Shown: positions 45,193-54,900, counted from the first letter of the stretch. The stretch is DNA of 64,000 bases from Pseudomonadota bacterium (GCA_039196715.1 JBCCUP010000012.1:1-64000), one strand, 5' to 3'. The notes: generated by a model not told the origin, from the sequence alone. Program-made: numbers and translations.

Positions 45193-45960
45193 ATGAGGTC
45201 TCTGCGCCTGGTGGTGGTCGGCGGTGACCACGGCGCTCGAAGCCTTTTCGCGACACTGCAGTTCGCCGGGCACACTGTCACGTCGGTGACAGACGTGCGG
45301 TCCGCGATCGAGGCGGTGACGGCGGAGCCACCTGACGCGCTGGTTCTGTCGGACAGTGACGTGCTCACAATTGACAATGCCTTGCGCGCGCAGTGGCGCA
45401 CCATCGTGTCCGGCACGCGCGTGGTTTCACTCGACGCACTGCGGCGCGATGCAGGGTGTGCCGACAAGGCGGCGGGGAGTCAACGTGAGCCGCTGCTCGA
45501 CAGCGGGCCGTTCTTGCGTTGTGTGGACAAGGCACTTGTCCGGGTTGCCAACCGTGCGAGCCTGTTGCTGATTGCGTCGGACCCGTCGATCGAGCGCCTG
45601 GCCGACGCCTTGCGAATGCGCGGCTTGGGCACCCACGCCACGCGGTCGACGGCGGAGGCCAGCGCGGTGCTGCAGTCGAGCTGGACTCAACGCGTGCTCG
45701 CCGTGATCGGCAACATCGGGACACAGGGCAATGCACTGTCTGCGCTGGACGCGCAGTTGCTCGCTCGGGGTTTGCGGTACCCGATGGTGTGGCTGGTCGA
45801 CACGGCAAGCGAGGCGACGCCCGCGCTCGGCCACGATCGGGTGCAGCGCGTCAGCCGATCGGCCCCGTGGTCGGCGTTGTGGCAGGCTGTGGAACGCAGC
45901 GAGCGCTGGTTCGAACGCGGGTCCGAAGGGTCGCATGCGCTGCCGCGTCCGAGCCGGTAA
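45193..45960 (+). CDS. Tandem pseudo-receiver protein, diverged paralogue of the 43194 gene
   Basis: About 255 aa with the same two-module layout as the receiver protein at 43194. The first module keeps the fold (RLVVVGGDHGARSLFATLQF) but has Gly-Gly-Asp-His for the acidic pocket and Ser near position 53 in ALVLSDSD where the phospho-acceptor Asp should be. The second module aligns well, including the shared ending RVQRVSRSAPWSALWQAVER against RVQRLSSAATLADVLESVDR. It cannot be phosphorylated by the usual route, so it may be a decoy or a constitutive partner. Confidence 0.72.
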   Translation: MRSLRLVVVGGDHGARSLFATLQFAGHTVTSVTDVRSAIEAVTAEPPDALVLSDSDVLTIDNALRAQWRTIVSGTRVVSLDALRRDAGCADKAAGSQREPLLDSGPFLRCVDKALVRVANRASLLLIASDPSIERLADALRMRGLGTHATRSTAEASAVLQSSWTQRVLAVIGNIGTQGNALSALDAQLLARGLRYPMVWLVDTASEATPALGHDRVQRVSRSAPWSALWQAVERSERWFERGSEGSHALPRPSR

Positions 45961-46109
45961 AAGTAGTATCCGATGGCGAAATGGGTGGGGAGGCTCGCCA
46001 TGCGAGCGGCTGTGAGCGAAAAAGCCAAAACGGTGCGCCGAAACGCCATTGCAGAGTTGGGCGTCTTTGCCGATCCTTAGGCTATCGAAATCCCTGTGCA
46101 GAGGCTGCC

Positions 46110-47912
46110 ATGCCCGGCTACCGCGTTCCGCTCGATGACATCCGATTTGTCCTCAACGACGTTCTTGACCTGCAGAGCCACTACGCCACGTTTCCCGCGG
46201 GCGAGGCGGCTGACGCCGACACCGTGGACGCCATTCTGGACGAAGGCGCCAAGTTCGCTGAGCGGGAGCTGTCCCCCCTCAACCAGACCGGCGATGCCCA
46301 GGGCTGCGAATGGCGCCAAGGTGGCGATGTCATCACGCCCGAGGGGTTCAAGGAGGCCTACCAGCTCTACATCGAGAGCGGCTGGCCGTCGCTGGCGCAC
46401 CCGGAGGACTGGGGCGGCCAGGGCCTGCCGTCGTCGCTGGGCATGACGCTGTCCGAGATGATCGGAACGGCCAACTGGGCGTGGAGCATGTACCCCGGGC
46501 TCTCGCACGGCGCGACCTACACGATCGAGACCCACGGCAGCGACGAGCAGAAAAAAGCCTACCTCGAGAAACTCGTGTCGGGGGAATGGACCGGCACGAT
46601 GTGTCTGACCGAACCGCATTGCGGCACCGACCTCGGACTGCTGCGCACCCGCGCCGAGCCGCAGGACGACGGCAGTTACCGTCTGTTCGGCAACAAGATC
46701 TTCATATCGGCCGGCGAACACGACATGGCGGACAACATCGTCCACATCGTGCTGGCCCGGCTGCCCGACGCCCCGGAAGGGGTCAAGGGCATCTCGCTGT
46801 TCATCGTGCCGAAATTCAATTTGGCCGCGGACGGGGTGGTTGGCGAGCGCAACGGCGTCACGTGCGGCTCGATCGAACACAAGATGGGCATTCACGGCAA
46901 CGCGACTGCAGCCCTCAATTTCGACGGCGCGATCGGCTACCTGATCGGGCCGCCGAACGAAGGTCTGAAGTGCATGTTCACCTTCATGAACTTCGCACGC
47001 ATCGGCACGGCCTTGCAGGGCGTCGCACACGCCGAGTGGGCGTTTCAGAATTCACTCGAGTACGCGCGCGAGCGTCTGCAGATGCGGTCGCTCTCGGGCA
47101 CGAAGGCGCCGGAGAAGGCCGCCGACCCGATCATTGTTCACCCCGATGTGCGGCGCATGCTGCTCACACAGAAGGCGATCGCCGAAGGCGGCCGCGCGTT
47201 CATCTACTACCTCGCGGTTCAGGCGGACCTCGTCGAGCACGGCAAGAGCGCCGAAGAACGCGAGCACGCTGACCAGGTGCTCGGATTCCTGACACCGATT
47301 GCCAAGGCCTTTCTGACCGAAACCGGCTACGAGGCCGCCAACCACGGCCTGCAGGTGTTTGGTGGACACGGCTACGTGCGCGAGTGGGGCATGGAGCAGA
47401 ACGTGCGCGACGCACGCATCTCGATGTTGTACGAGGGCACGACCGGCATCCAGGCACTCGACTTGTTGGGTCGCAAGATCCTGATGGACAAGGGTGAGGC
47501 GTTCAAAGCCTTTCGCACCACCGTGTCGGCGTTTTGCAAGGCGCACAAACACGTCAAACCCGCAGCGCCGCACTTGCGCAAACTGCGCTGGATGCTGTGG
47601 GAGTGGAGCTACCTGACCTTGCGCGTGGGTTACAGCGCTCGTCAGGACAAGGACGCCGTTGGTGCGGCCTCGGTCGAGTACCTCATGTACAGCGGCTACA
47701 TCACGCTCGCGTTCTTTTGGGCGATGTCTGCGGTCAAGGCAGCCGAGAAGCTCGAAGCCGGCGAGGGCGATGTGGATTTCATGCAAGCCAAGCTTGACAC
47801 TGCGGCCTTCTACTTCGACCGGTTGCTGCCGCGCACGCGCGGGCTTAAAGCCGCGGTGTTGAACGGACCCGACACGCTGATGGCACCCGCCGCCGAGCAC
47901 TTCGGTCGCTGA
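46110..47912 (+). CDS. Acyl-CoA dehydrogenase, DmdC/FadE type with extended C-terminus
   Basis: Flavoprotein of about 600 aa from ATG 46110, longer than the usual ~380 because of a C-terminal helical domain. Start PGYRVPLDDIRFVLNDVL, FAD/substrate motif CLTEPHCGTDLGLLRT and the catalytic Glu region MLYEGTTGIQALDLLGRKI match the group that contains 3-methylmercaptopropionyl-CoA dehydrogenase (DmdC) and FadE-like enzymes. Marine soeABC-bearing bacteria often degrade DMSP, but no dmdB or dmdD is adjacent, so the substrate remains open. The frame is open far upstream (to 45519), overlapping the pseudo-receiver gene, which I treat as shadow. Confidence 0.82.
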   Translation: MPGYRVPLDDIRFVLNDVLDLQSHYATFPAGEAADADTVDAILDEGAKFAERELSPLNQTGDAQGCEWRQGGDVITPEGFKEAYQLYIESGWPSLAHPEDWGGQGLPSSLGMTLSEMIGTANWAWSMYPGLSHGATYTIETHGSDEQKKAYLEKLVSGEWTGTMCLTEPHCGTDLGLLRTRAEPQDDGSYRLFGNKIFISAGEHDMADNIVHIVLARLPDAPEGVKGISLFIVPKFNLAADGVVGERNGVTCGSIEHKMGIHGNATAALNFDGAIGYLIGPPNEGLKCMFTFMNFARIGTALQGVAHAEWAFQNSLEYARERLQMRSLSGTKAPEKAADPIIVHPDVRRMLLTQKAIAEGGRAFIYYLAVQADLVEHGKSAEEREHADQVLGFLTPIAKAFLTETGYEAANHGLQVFGGHGYVREWGMEQNVRDARISMLYEGTTGIQALDLLGRKILMDKGEAFKAFRTTVSAFCKAHKHVKPAAPHLRKLRWMLWEWSYLTLRVGYSARQDKDAVGAASVEYLMYSGYITLAFFWAMSAVKAAEKLEAGEGDVDFMQAKLDTAAFYFDRLLPRTRGLKAAVLNGPDTLMAPAAEHFGR

Positions 47913-48063
47913 ACCTGAGGTGGTTCGCGCCTTCGGGCTGTCTGCACAATACCGCCGTGCAGGCCGCCTGACGTCACTATGCTGCCGCTTGACGGGCGGT
48001 GTTCTGGACGCGCTGACGCAATGCTAAACTGCGCGTGATCCACATCGATACCCGGAGTGTCCC

Positions 48064-48837
48064 ATGGCAGCAAAAGGCATTGCCGATCACATCGTGACCT
48101 GGTTGTGCGACTACGTTGAAGCGAGCGGACTGGACGGCTTCGTTGTCGGCGTGTCCGGCGGCATCGATTCCGCTGTGACGTCCACGCTCTGCGCCCACAC
48201 CGGCAAGCCGGTCCTTGCCGTGACCATGCCGATCCACCAAGACCCGGACCAGGTCACGCTGGCGGACGAACACCTCGCCTGGCTAGACGCCCGCTTCGAC
48301 AACGTCGAGACACGCACCATCCCGCTGACACCCGTTTTCGAAGCCCTCGAAGCGCACCTGCCGTCCGACGCGCAGGACACACTGACGATGGCCAACACCC
48401 GATCGCGGTTGCGCATGCTCACACTCTACGCGTGCGCGGGCGGCCACCGTCGCCTGGTTGCCGGCACCGGTAACAAGGTTGAGGACTTCGGGGTCGGCTT
48501 CTACACCAAATACGGCGACGGCGGCGTCGACCTCTCGCCCATTGCGGACCTGATGAAGAGCGAGGTCTACGCGGTTGCAGCCGAACTCGGTGTGATTGAC
48601 GGCATTCAGCAGGCCGCACCGACCGATGGCCTGTGGGACGATGGCCGCACCGACGAGGGCCAGATCGGGGCGAGCTACGACGAGCTCGAGTGGGCAATGG
48701 CGTTCGACGGTGACGAGGCCGCGCTGAGCGCGCGCCAACGGGAGGTGCTTGCGATCTACCGCCGCTTCCACGCCGCCAACAAACACAAGATGCTGCCGAT
48801 CCCGGTGTGCGAGATCCCCGGTGCACTCAGGGGGTGA
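48064..48837 (+). CDS. nadE: NH3-dependent NAD+ synthetase
   Basis: About 257 aa. The ATP-pyrophosphatase P-loop is VGVSGGIDSAVTSTLC; later LVAGTGNKVEDFGVGFYTKY and VDLSPIADLMKSEVYAVA are typical of NadE. There is no N-terminal glutaminase domain, so ammonia is the nitrogen donor for amidation of nicotinate adenine dinucleotide. Single gene with its own leader. Confidence 0.92.
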   Translation: MAAKGIADHIVTWLCDYVEASGLDGFVVGVSGGIDSAVTSTLCAHTGKPVLAVTMPIHQDPDQVTLADEHLAWLDARFDNVETRTIPLTPVFEALEAHLPSDAQDTLTMANTRSRLRMLTLYACAGGHRRLVAGTGNKVEDFGVGFYTKYGDGGVDLSPIADLMKSEVYAVAAELGVIDGIQQAAPTDGLWDDGRTDEGQIGASYDELEWAMAFDGDEAALSARQREVLAIYRRFHAANKHKMLPIPVCEIPGALRG

Positions 48838-48992
48838 GTGGACAGTGATCCGCGCGACCGGGCACCGCAGAACTCGACACCGTCACACTGTGAGCGTGGC
48901 GCACGCTCCGGCGACAATGACAGTGGGCCGTCGCCTGCGTGAGCGTCTGTGACGGTTGCCCGCTCACATCACCCAGAGTTGCCTGCCTCGAC

Positions 48993-49349
48993 ATGAGCCG
49001 TTCAGCCTTGCACCGCACCACCGTGTTGCTCCTCCTGGTGCTCGGTTTCCAAACCGGGCACGCGGTGGGTGTGATGGTGTCTGGCGAGTCCGGCCAGGGT
49101 GCTCTCACCGCGGTCTGCAAGAACGGGGTGTTGGGGTGGCTCTCGGTCGACGAGGGCGACAGCCGACTCGACCGGCATGCCGCCTGCCCGGTCTGCCTCG
49201 GGCTGCCTGATACGGTTCCGGCCGCCCAGGGCACCGCGTGCGTGCGTGCCGCCCTGGCGAGCTGTGGCGCCGTGCCCACGGCCGACCGGGAACCGGCCGC
49301 CGCCGAACGCGAACTCGGACCTCCGCCGCGCGCACCACCTGCCTGTTGA
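48993..49349 (+). CDS. Small exported DUF2946-like protein
   Basis: About 118 aa from ATG 48993. A hydrophobic N-terminal segment (TTVLLLLVLGFQTGHAVG) is followed by two Cys sites, TAVCKNG and HAACPVCLGL, a layout seen in DUF2946 proteins beside copper genes. It begins the set DUF2946-PCuAC-SCO1, which suggests metal handling in the periplasm or inner membrane. The family match is by pattern and gene context only. Confidence 0.5.
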   Translation: MSRSALHRTTVLLLLVLGFQTGHAVGVMVSGESGQGALTAVCKNGVLGWLSVDEGDSRLDRHAACPVCLGLPDTVPAAQGTACVRAALASCGAVPTADREPAAAERELGPPPRAPPAC

Positions 49350-49422
49350 GTCACACCGTTTGAGACCGCCCGGCACCTGACAGCGCGGTGCGGCTTTCGC
49401 TTTGACACAGAACAGGACACCG

Positions 49423-49896
49423 ATGATGAAACCACCCCGGTTCAGTGCGCTTGCGGGCGCGCTCTTCACCGCCGCCGTGTGTGCGGCAGACGCCTTGATG
49501 GTGCACGAGGGCTGGGTGCGCGAAATGCCACCCGGAACGCAGGTCGCGGCCGCCTATTTCAGCGTGCACAACCCGGGCGATCGGGACCGTCACCTGGTCG
49601 GCGCGGACACCGCTGCGGCGCAGCGAGTCGAATTGCACACGGTCGAGCACGCTGACGGCACGATGCGCATGCGACAGGTCAACGGCATCGCAGTGCCGGC
49701 CGGCGGCACGGCCATCCTCGAACCCGGCGGCCTCCACGTCATGTTGCTGGGTGTGGACACCCGCCTTGTGGCGGGCGACAGCGTGACGCTCAACCTCCGC
49801 TTTGCCAACGGCACATCGCGCGCGGTGGTGTTGCCGGTGCAGCGCGGCACGGCCAAAGGCCACGGCGGCCACTCGATGAACCACGACAACCACTGA
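49423..49896 (+). CDS. PCuAC-family periplasmic copper chaperone
   Basis: About 157 aa from ATG 49423, with a short signal peptide (ALAGALFTAAVCAADALMV). The copper motif H-x(n)-M-x(n)-H-x-M is present: VELHTVEHADGTMRMRQV and later GGLHVMLLG. A His-rich tail (GHGGHSMNHDNH) may bind further copper. PCuAC delivers Cu(I) to the CuA or CuB centre of cytochrome oxidase together with SCO1, encoded 51 bases downstream. Confidence 0.85.
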   Translation: MMKPPRFSALAGALFTAAVCAADALMVHEGWVREMPPGTQVAAAYFSVHNPGDRDRHLVGADTAAAQRVELHTVEHADGTMRMRQVNGIAVPAGGTAILEPGGLHVMLLGVDTRLVAGDSVTLNLRFANGTSRAVVLPVQRGTAKGHGGHSMNHDNH

Positions 49897-49947
49897 CGGA
49901 CTAAGAAACCGACGCAGATCCGTTCTGCGGCGAGCGGGAGAGAAACC

Positions 49948-50640
49948 ATGCAGATCAAAAGCCTCGCGGTGCCGATTGCCGCTGTCTTCGCGGTGATTGC
50001 CGGCTGGTGGGTCGGGCAGCAATTGCCGAGTGGCGGCACACCGATCAGTGAACAACTGGCGCGCGTGGTCGACCAGACGCCGGACGGGGCGCCGTCCCTG
50101 GCCGGGGGCCACGTGATGCACCCGGCGCGGGCTGTCGACCCCTTCACCCTGGTCAACGACACCACCGAAGCGGTCGATCAGAGCAGTCTGAAAGGGCAGT
50201 GGACGTTCATGTTCATGGGCTACACCTTTTGCCCTGACATCTGCCCGATCACGCTGACCGAACTCGACCAAGTACACCGGGCAATCGGGCCGGATGATGC
50301 CGGTACGGTGCCGACGCGCAGCCTGTTCGTCTCGGTTGATCCGCGGCGCGACACGCCAGCACGCTTGCGCGAGTACACCGGCTACTTCAGCGAGTCGATC
50401 GACGGTGTGACCGGCGACAACGCCCAGCTCGCCCAGTTTGCGCGGGCCATGCGACTTGTCTACCTGCCTGCGCCGGAGGCGCCCGAGGGCGAGAACTACC
50501 TCGTTGACCATTCGGCCCAGGTCATCCTCACCAACCCGCGTGGCGAGCTGCAGGCGATTTTCACGCCGCCACACAACGGCAGTGTGATCGCCGAGGACTT
50601 CAAAGCCATCCGTCAATGGTGGGCCGAACAGGCCGGCTGA
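49948..50640 (+). CDS. SCO1/SenC cytochrome-oxidase assembly protein
   Basis: About 230 aa, anchored by one N-terminal helix (LAVPIAAVFAVIAGWWVG). The thioredoxin-like domain has the copper motif TFCPDICP (Cys95, Cys99) and the distal His188 in LVDHSAQ, all three ligands intact, plus FVSVDPRRDTP. It takes part in CuA assembly and thiol redox. Third gene of the copper set. No cytochrome oxidase genes are in the window. Confidence 0.9.
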   Translation: MQIKSLAVPIAAVFAVIAGWWVGQQLPSGGTPISEQLARVVDQTPDGAPSLAGGHVMHPARAVDPFTLVNDTTEAVDQSSLKGQWTFMFMGYTFCPDICPITLTELDQVHRAIGPDDAGTVPTRSLFVSVDPRRDTPARLREYTGYFSESIDGVTGDNAQLAQFARAMRLVYLPAPEAPEGENYLVDHSAQVILTNPRGELQAIFTPPHNGSVIAEDFKAIRQWWAEQAG

Positions 50641-50659
50641 GCGCGCGGCGGTGCCGTTC

Positions 50660-50686
50660 GCCCGGTCCGACGTTGTCGGGCCGGGC
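50660..50686 (+). terminator. Possible terminator after the SCO1 gene
   Basis: Twelve-base stem GCCCGGTCCGAC / GTCGGGCCGGGC (one wobble) with a three-base loop. The nearest T run (TTTTT at 50702) is 15 bases further on, so this is a strong hairpin but not a classic rho-independent site. Confidence 0.4.
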
Positions 50687-50773
50687 ACCGTCCGTGCACG
50701 CTTTTTCACACGGTTCCCGGCAGCGGGCCAACTACACTCGTTGCCACTACGCGATTCATCCACTGGAGTGCCC

Positions 50774-51346
50774 ATGTCTGACGACAAAGACAACAAGAAA
50801 GCCAACCCGGCGATCGGCGAGAAACTCTTCGCTGCGCGCAAGGTGTTGATCTGCGAGGAGATCAACCAGACCATGGCGCGGCGCGTGATCGCCGAACTGC
50901 TGGCACTGGCGGAGACATCGGACGACCCGATTCAGCTGTTCGTCAACAGCCAGGGTGGCCACGTCGAAGCCGGGGACAGCATCCACGACGTGATCGGCTT
51001 CATCGCACCCACGGTCCAGGTCATCGGCACGGGGTGGGTTGCCAGTGCGGGCACGCACATCTACCTCGCGGCAGACAAGGCCAACCGCTTCTGCCTGCCC
51101 AACACGCGCTTTCTGATCCACCAACCCTCGGGCGGTGCCGGCGGCAGCGCGACAGACATCGCGATCCAGGCCGCGCAGATCATCAAGATGCGCGAGCGTC
51201 TCGCCCAGGTCATTGCGAACAGCACCGGCACCGACATCGAGCGCGTGCGCAAGGACATCGAGCGCGACAAGTGGATGGACACGGCCGAGGCGATCGACTA
51301 CGGCATCGTCAGCAAGGTCATCACCTCGAGCGCCGAACTGGCCTGA
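50774..51346 (+). CDS. ClpP-like serine protease, compact form
   Basis: About 190 aa from ATG 50774. The ClpP triad is present: Ser91 in GWVASAGTH, His116 in FLIHQPSGG and Asp165 in IERDKWM, with VNSQGGHVEAGDSIHDVIGF before the nucleophile. The N-terminus (SDDKDNKKANPAIGEKLFAA) differs from the axial-loop segment of housekeeping ClpP, and no clpX or clpA lies beside it. It is probably a second ClpP or a ClpP-fold peptidase with other partners. Confidence 0.78.
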   Translation: MSDDKDNKKANPAIGEKLFAARKVLICEEINQTMARRVIAELLALAETSDDPIQLFVNSQGGHVEAGDSIHDVIGFIAPTVQVIGTGWVASAGTHIYLAADKANRFCLPNTRFLIHQPSGGAGGSATDIAIQAAQIIKMRERLAQVIANSTGTDIERVRKDIERDKWMDTAEAIDYGIVSKVITSSAELA

Positions 51347-51432
51347 CCGCACAGGCCCGCGGTGCCTGGCGGCGCTGCGGGCGCCGCCGCCCACAAGGCC
51401 GGGCGGCGGCAGCACCGTCGAGGAGCAGGCGA

Positions 51433-52035
51433 TTGGCCCGAACCGCAGGATCCCGAGGCGACGTCACCGAGTCCGCGATACTGACTGCGGCGCGCCAGCT
51501 CATCACCGAGATCGGTTTCGAGGCGTTGAGCATTCGGCAGCTCGCCGGCGCGGTGGGCGTCACCTCCGGCGCGCTGTACCGCTATTTTCCGAGCAAATCG
51601 GCCATCCTCTTCCGGCTGATGGACCGTCACTTGCGCTCGCTGCTCGCCGCGTGGGCCGAGGCCGATCCCGGTGCAGACGCGGGCAGTCGGACCCGCCTGG
51701 CCGCGTTCATCCGGTTCCACCTCAGCTACCACATCCCGCGCCGTGAGGACGTGTTTCTGTCCTACCGAGAATTGCGGCACCTCGCGCCGGCGGATTACGT
51801 TGCCATCTGTGGCTTGCGCGACCAGTACGAGGCGGTGCTCGCCAACCTGATCGACGCGGCGATTGCGGACGGCACCGTCGCCAAGCGCGACCCGAAACTC
51901 GCGACCCGCGCCATCATCAGCATGCTGACCGGTGTGACCGAGTGGTTCCGCAACGATGGGCCACTCGACGTCGACGCGTTGCAAGCGCACTACCTTGCGC
52001 TGGTGCTCCACGGGCTCTGCGGGCCGGGGGAGTGA
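51433..52035 (+). CDS. TetR/AcrR-family regulator of the adjacent leucine operon
   Basis: About 200 aa from TTG 51433, with GAGGAG 7 bases upstream. The helix-turn-helix (AARQLITEIGFEALSIRQLA, then VTSGALYRYFPSKSAILFRL) and an all-helical C-terminal domain mark TetR/AcrR. It lies directly upstream of the isovaleryl-CoA dehydrogenase operon, where a palindromic operator overlaps the promoter. It probably represses that operon until an acyl-CoA intermediate binds. Confidence 0.82.
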   Translation: MARTAGSRGDVTESAILTAARQLITEIGFEALSIRQLAGAVGVTSGALYRYFPSKSAILFRLMDRHLRSLLAAWAEADPGADAGSRTRLAAFIRFHLSYHIPRREDVFLSYRELRHLAPADYVAICGLRDQYEAVLANLIDAAIADGTVAKRDPKLATRAIISMLTGVTEWFRNDGPLDVDALQAHYLALVLHGLCGPGE

Positions 52036-52075
52036 CGGCACAAGATCGATCGCAGCCACCGATCCGTGGATTAAT

Positions 52076-52095
52076 TGATCAATTGATCATATAAT
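52076..52095 (+). promoter_or_regulatory. Palindromic operator and -10 box of the isovaleryl-CoA operon
   Basis: Perfect 14-base palindrome TGATCAATTGATCA (52076-52089) abutting a consensus TATAAT (52090-52095). The only AT-rich patch in the spacer, 33 bases before the GTG of the dehydrogenase. A repressor bound here would block RNA polymerase; the TetR protein encoded just upstream is the obvious candidate. The -35 is weak. Confidence 0.68.
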
Positions 52096-52127
52096 TTCAG
52101 ACCACAGGCACTGACCCGGAGACCGCC

Positions 52128-53291
52128 GTGTTCACAGCATCCATGCATTTCGCCCTCGGCGAGGAAATCGACGCGTTGCGGGACACGGTGCACCGCTGGG
52201 CGCAGGAGCGTGTCGCGCCGCGCGCGGCGGAGATCGACCAGAGCAACTGCTTCCCGCCCGAACTCTGGCGCGAGATGGGCGATCTCGGGCTCCTGGGCAT
52301 CACCGTCAGCGAGGCCCACGGCGGGGCGGGCATGGGCTACCTCGCGCACAGCATCGCCGTTGAAGAGGTGGCGCGCGCCAGCGCCTCGGTGTCGCTGAGC
52401 TACGGCGCGCACTCGAACCTCTGCGTGAATCAGATTCACCTCAACGGCACGGACGAACAGAAGGCGAGGTACCTGCCGGGCCTGGTGTCTGGCGAACACG
52501 TGGGCGCGCTGGCGATGTCCGAGCCGAGTGCGGGTTCGGACGTGGTGTCGATGAAGCTCGCCGCCGAGAAGATGAACGGCTACTACCGACTGAACGGTAA
52601 CAAGTACTGGATCACCAACGGCCCCGACGCCGACACGCTGGTGGTTTACGCCAAGACCGACACCACGGCCGGGGCACGCGGCATGACCGCGTTCATCGTC
52701 GAGAAGAGCATGAGCGGGTTCTCGACATCGCCGCACTTCGACAAACTCGGCATGCGCGGTTCGAACACCGCCGAGCTGATCTTCGACGACGTCGACGTGC
52801 CGTTCGAAAACGTGCTGGGCGGGGAGGGCAAAGGCGTCAACGTGCTGATGTCCGGGCTCGACTACGAGCGCGTGGTGCTCTCCGGCATCGGCGTCGGCAT
52901 CATGCACGCCTGCCTTGACCACGTGGTGCCGTACCTGCACGAGCGCGAGCAGTTCGGCCAACCGATCGGCAACTTTCAGCTCATGCAGGGCAAGTTGACC
53001 GACATGTACACCGCAATGAACACCGCACGCGCCTACCTCTACGCGGTGGCGGCGGCCTGTGACCGGGGTGAAGTCACCCGCCAGGACGCGGCAGCCTGCG
53101 TGCTCTACGCCAGCGAACAGGCGATGCAGCAGGCGGTTCAGGCGGTCCAGGCCATGGGCGGCGCCGGCTTCCTCAACGATTCGCCGGTCAGCCGGCTGAT
53201 GCGCGACGCGAAGCTCATGGAGATCGGTGCCGGCACCAGTGAGATCCGGCGCATGCTCTGCGGGCGCGAGCTGATGAAGGTCACCGCCTGA
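52128..53291 (+). CDS. liuA: Isovaleryl-CoA dehydrogenase
   Basis: Acyl-CoA dehydrogenase of about 387 aa (GTG 52128; the homology starts at [16 protein letters not shown]). It has [38 protein letters not shown] and the C-terminal [19 protein letters not shown]. The catalytic Glu of isovaleryl-CoA dehydrogenases lies in the internal segment ([11 protein letters not shown]), unlike the C-terminal Glu of short-chain enzymes, which supports the assignment. It converts isovaleryl-CoA to 3-methylcrotonyl-CoA in leucine breakdown. It is followed one base later by the carboxylase genes. Confidence 0.9.
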   Translation: MFTASMHFALGEEIDALRDTVHRWAQERVAPRAAEIDQSNCFPPELWREMGDLGLLGITVSEAHGGAGMGYLAHSIAVEEVARASASVSLSYGAHSNLCVNQIHLNGTDEQKARYLPGLVSGEHVGALAMSEPSAGSDVVSMKLAAEKMNGYYRLNGNKYWITNGPDADTLVVYAKTDTTAGARGMTAFIVEKSMSGFSTSPHFDKLGMRGSNTAELIFDDVDVPFENVLGGEGKGVNVLMSGLDYERVVLSGIGVGIMHACLDHVVPYLHEREQFGQPIGNFQLMQGKLTDMYTAMNTARAYLYAVAAACDRGEVTRQDAAACVLYASEQAMQQAVQAVQAMGGAGFLNDSPVSRLMRDAKLMEIGAGTSEIRRMLCGRELMKVTA

Positions 53292-53292
53292 C

Positions 53293-54900
53293 ATGGCGGT
53301 TTTGGCATCGGCGCTGTCCACGGTGTCGAGCGAGTACCAGACCAACCGCGCACGCATGCTCTTGCAGCTCGCCGAGGTGCGCGAAGCCGCAGAGCAAGCG
53401 GCCGAGGGCGGCGGCGAGCGGGCGCGCGAGCGCCACCTCGCCCGCGGCAAGCTGCTGCCGCGCGACCGCGTGGCCGGGCTGCTCGACCCGGGCTCACCCT
53501 TTCTCGAAATCGGTGCGACCGCAGCACACGGTCTTTACGGTGGGGCGTCACCCTGCGCCGGCCTGATTGCCGGCGTCGGGCGTGTGCACGGGCGAGAGGT
53601 GATGGTCGTGTGCAACGACGCGACGGTCAAAGGCGGGACCTACTACCCGATGACCGTGAAGAAACACCTGCGCGCCCAGGAGATTGCCGAGGACAATGGT
53701 TTGCCCTGCGCGTACCTCGTCGACAGCGGCGGTGCCAACCTGCCGAACCAGGACGAGGTGTTCCCGGACCGCGAACACTTCGGCCGCATCTTCTACAACC
53801 AGGCGCGCATGTCGGCGGCGGGCATCCCGCAACTCGCGGTTGTCATGGGTTCGTGCACCGCAGGCGGTGCCTACGTGCCGGCGATGTCGGACGTGTCGAT
53901 CATCGTGCGAGAACAGGGGACGATTTTCCTCGCCGGACCGCCTCTCGTGAAGGCCGCGACGGGTGAAGTCATCGATGCCGAGTCGCTCGGCGGCGGCGAC
54001 GTGCACACACGGCTATCGGGCGTCGCCGACCTGCTCGCCGACGACGACGCGCACGCGCTCGCGCTTGCGCGCCGCGCGCTGTCCAACCTCAACCGTGGCA
54101 GACCGGACACGGTCGAACGCCAGGCGCCGGTGCCGCCCCGGTTTGACGTCGACGAGCTGCTCGGGGTGATCCCGGTCGACGCGCGCACCCCCTTCGATGT
54201 GCGGGAAGTCGTTGCACGTATCGTCGACGACTCGCAACTCGACGAATTCAAGCCCCGTTTCGGGCCGACGCTGGTGTGCGGTTTCGCCCACATCAATGGC
54301 GTGCCCGTCGGGCTGATCGCCAACAACGGGGTGTTGCACAGCGAGTCCGCGGCCAAGGGCGCGCACTTCGTCGAGCTGTGCTCGCAGCGCAAAACCCCGC
54401 TGGTGTTCCTCCAGAACATCACCGGCTTCATGGTCGGTAGCCAGGCCGAGCACGGTGGCATCGCCCGTCACGGCGCCAAGCTCGTCACCGCGGTCGCCAC
54501 CACGGCGGTGCCGAAGATCACGGTGCTGCTCGGCGCGAGTTACGGCGCGGGCAACTATGGCATGGCCGGGCGGGCCTACAGCCCGCGCTTTCTCTGGACC
54601 TGGCCCAACGCACGCATCGCCGTGATGGGCGGTGAGCAGGCGGCCGGCGTGCTCGCCACGGTGCAGCGCGAGGGCACCGAGCGCCGCGGTGGCAGCTGGA
54701 CCGAGGCCGACGACGCGCGCGTCAAGGACCCGATCATTGCGCAGTTTGCCGAGCAGTCACACCCCTTGTACGCCTCGGCTCGCCTCTGGGACGACGGCGT
54801 GATCGACCCGCGGCAGACCCGAGCGGTTTTGAGCCTGAGCCTGGAAGCCTGCTTGAACACTGCCATCGCCGACACGCGCTTCGGCGTGTTCAGGATGTGA
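53293..54900 (+). CDS. liuB: 3-Methylcrotonyl-CoA carboxylase, carboxyltransferase (beta) subunit
   Basis: About 535 aa. Carboxyltransferase domain with [20 protein letters not shown], the CoA site region [39 protein letters not shown] and [20 protein letters not shown]. This order is typical of MCC and geranyl-CoA carboxylase beta subunits. It transfers CO2 from biotin to 3-methylcrotonyl-CoA. The stop overlaps the start region of the alpha subunit gene. Confidence 0.92.
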   Translation: MAVLASALSTVSSEYQTNRARMLLQLAEVREAAEQAAEGGGERARERHLARGKLLPRDRVAGLLDPGSPFLEIGATAAHGLYGGASPCAGLIAGVGRVHGREVMVVCNDATVKGGTYYPMTVKKHLRAQEIAEDNGLPCAYLVDSGGANLPNQDEVFPDREHFGRIFYNQARMSAAGIPQLAVVMGSCTAGGAYVPAMSDVSIIVREQGTIFLAGPPLVKAATGEVIDAESLGGGDVHTRLSGVADLLADDDAHALALARRALSNLNRGRPDTVERQAPVPPRFDVDELLGVIPVDARTPFDVREVVARIVDDSQLDEFKPRFGPTLVCGFAHINGVPVGLIANNGVLHSESAAKGAHFVELCSQRKTPLVFLQNITGFMVGSQAEHGGIARHGAKLVTAVATTAVPKITVLLGASYGAGNYGMAGRAYSPRFLWTWPNARIAVMGGEQAAGVLATVQREGTERRGGSWTEADDARVKDPIIAQFAEQSHPLYASARLWDDGVIDPRQTRAVLSLSLEACLNTAIADTRFGVFRM

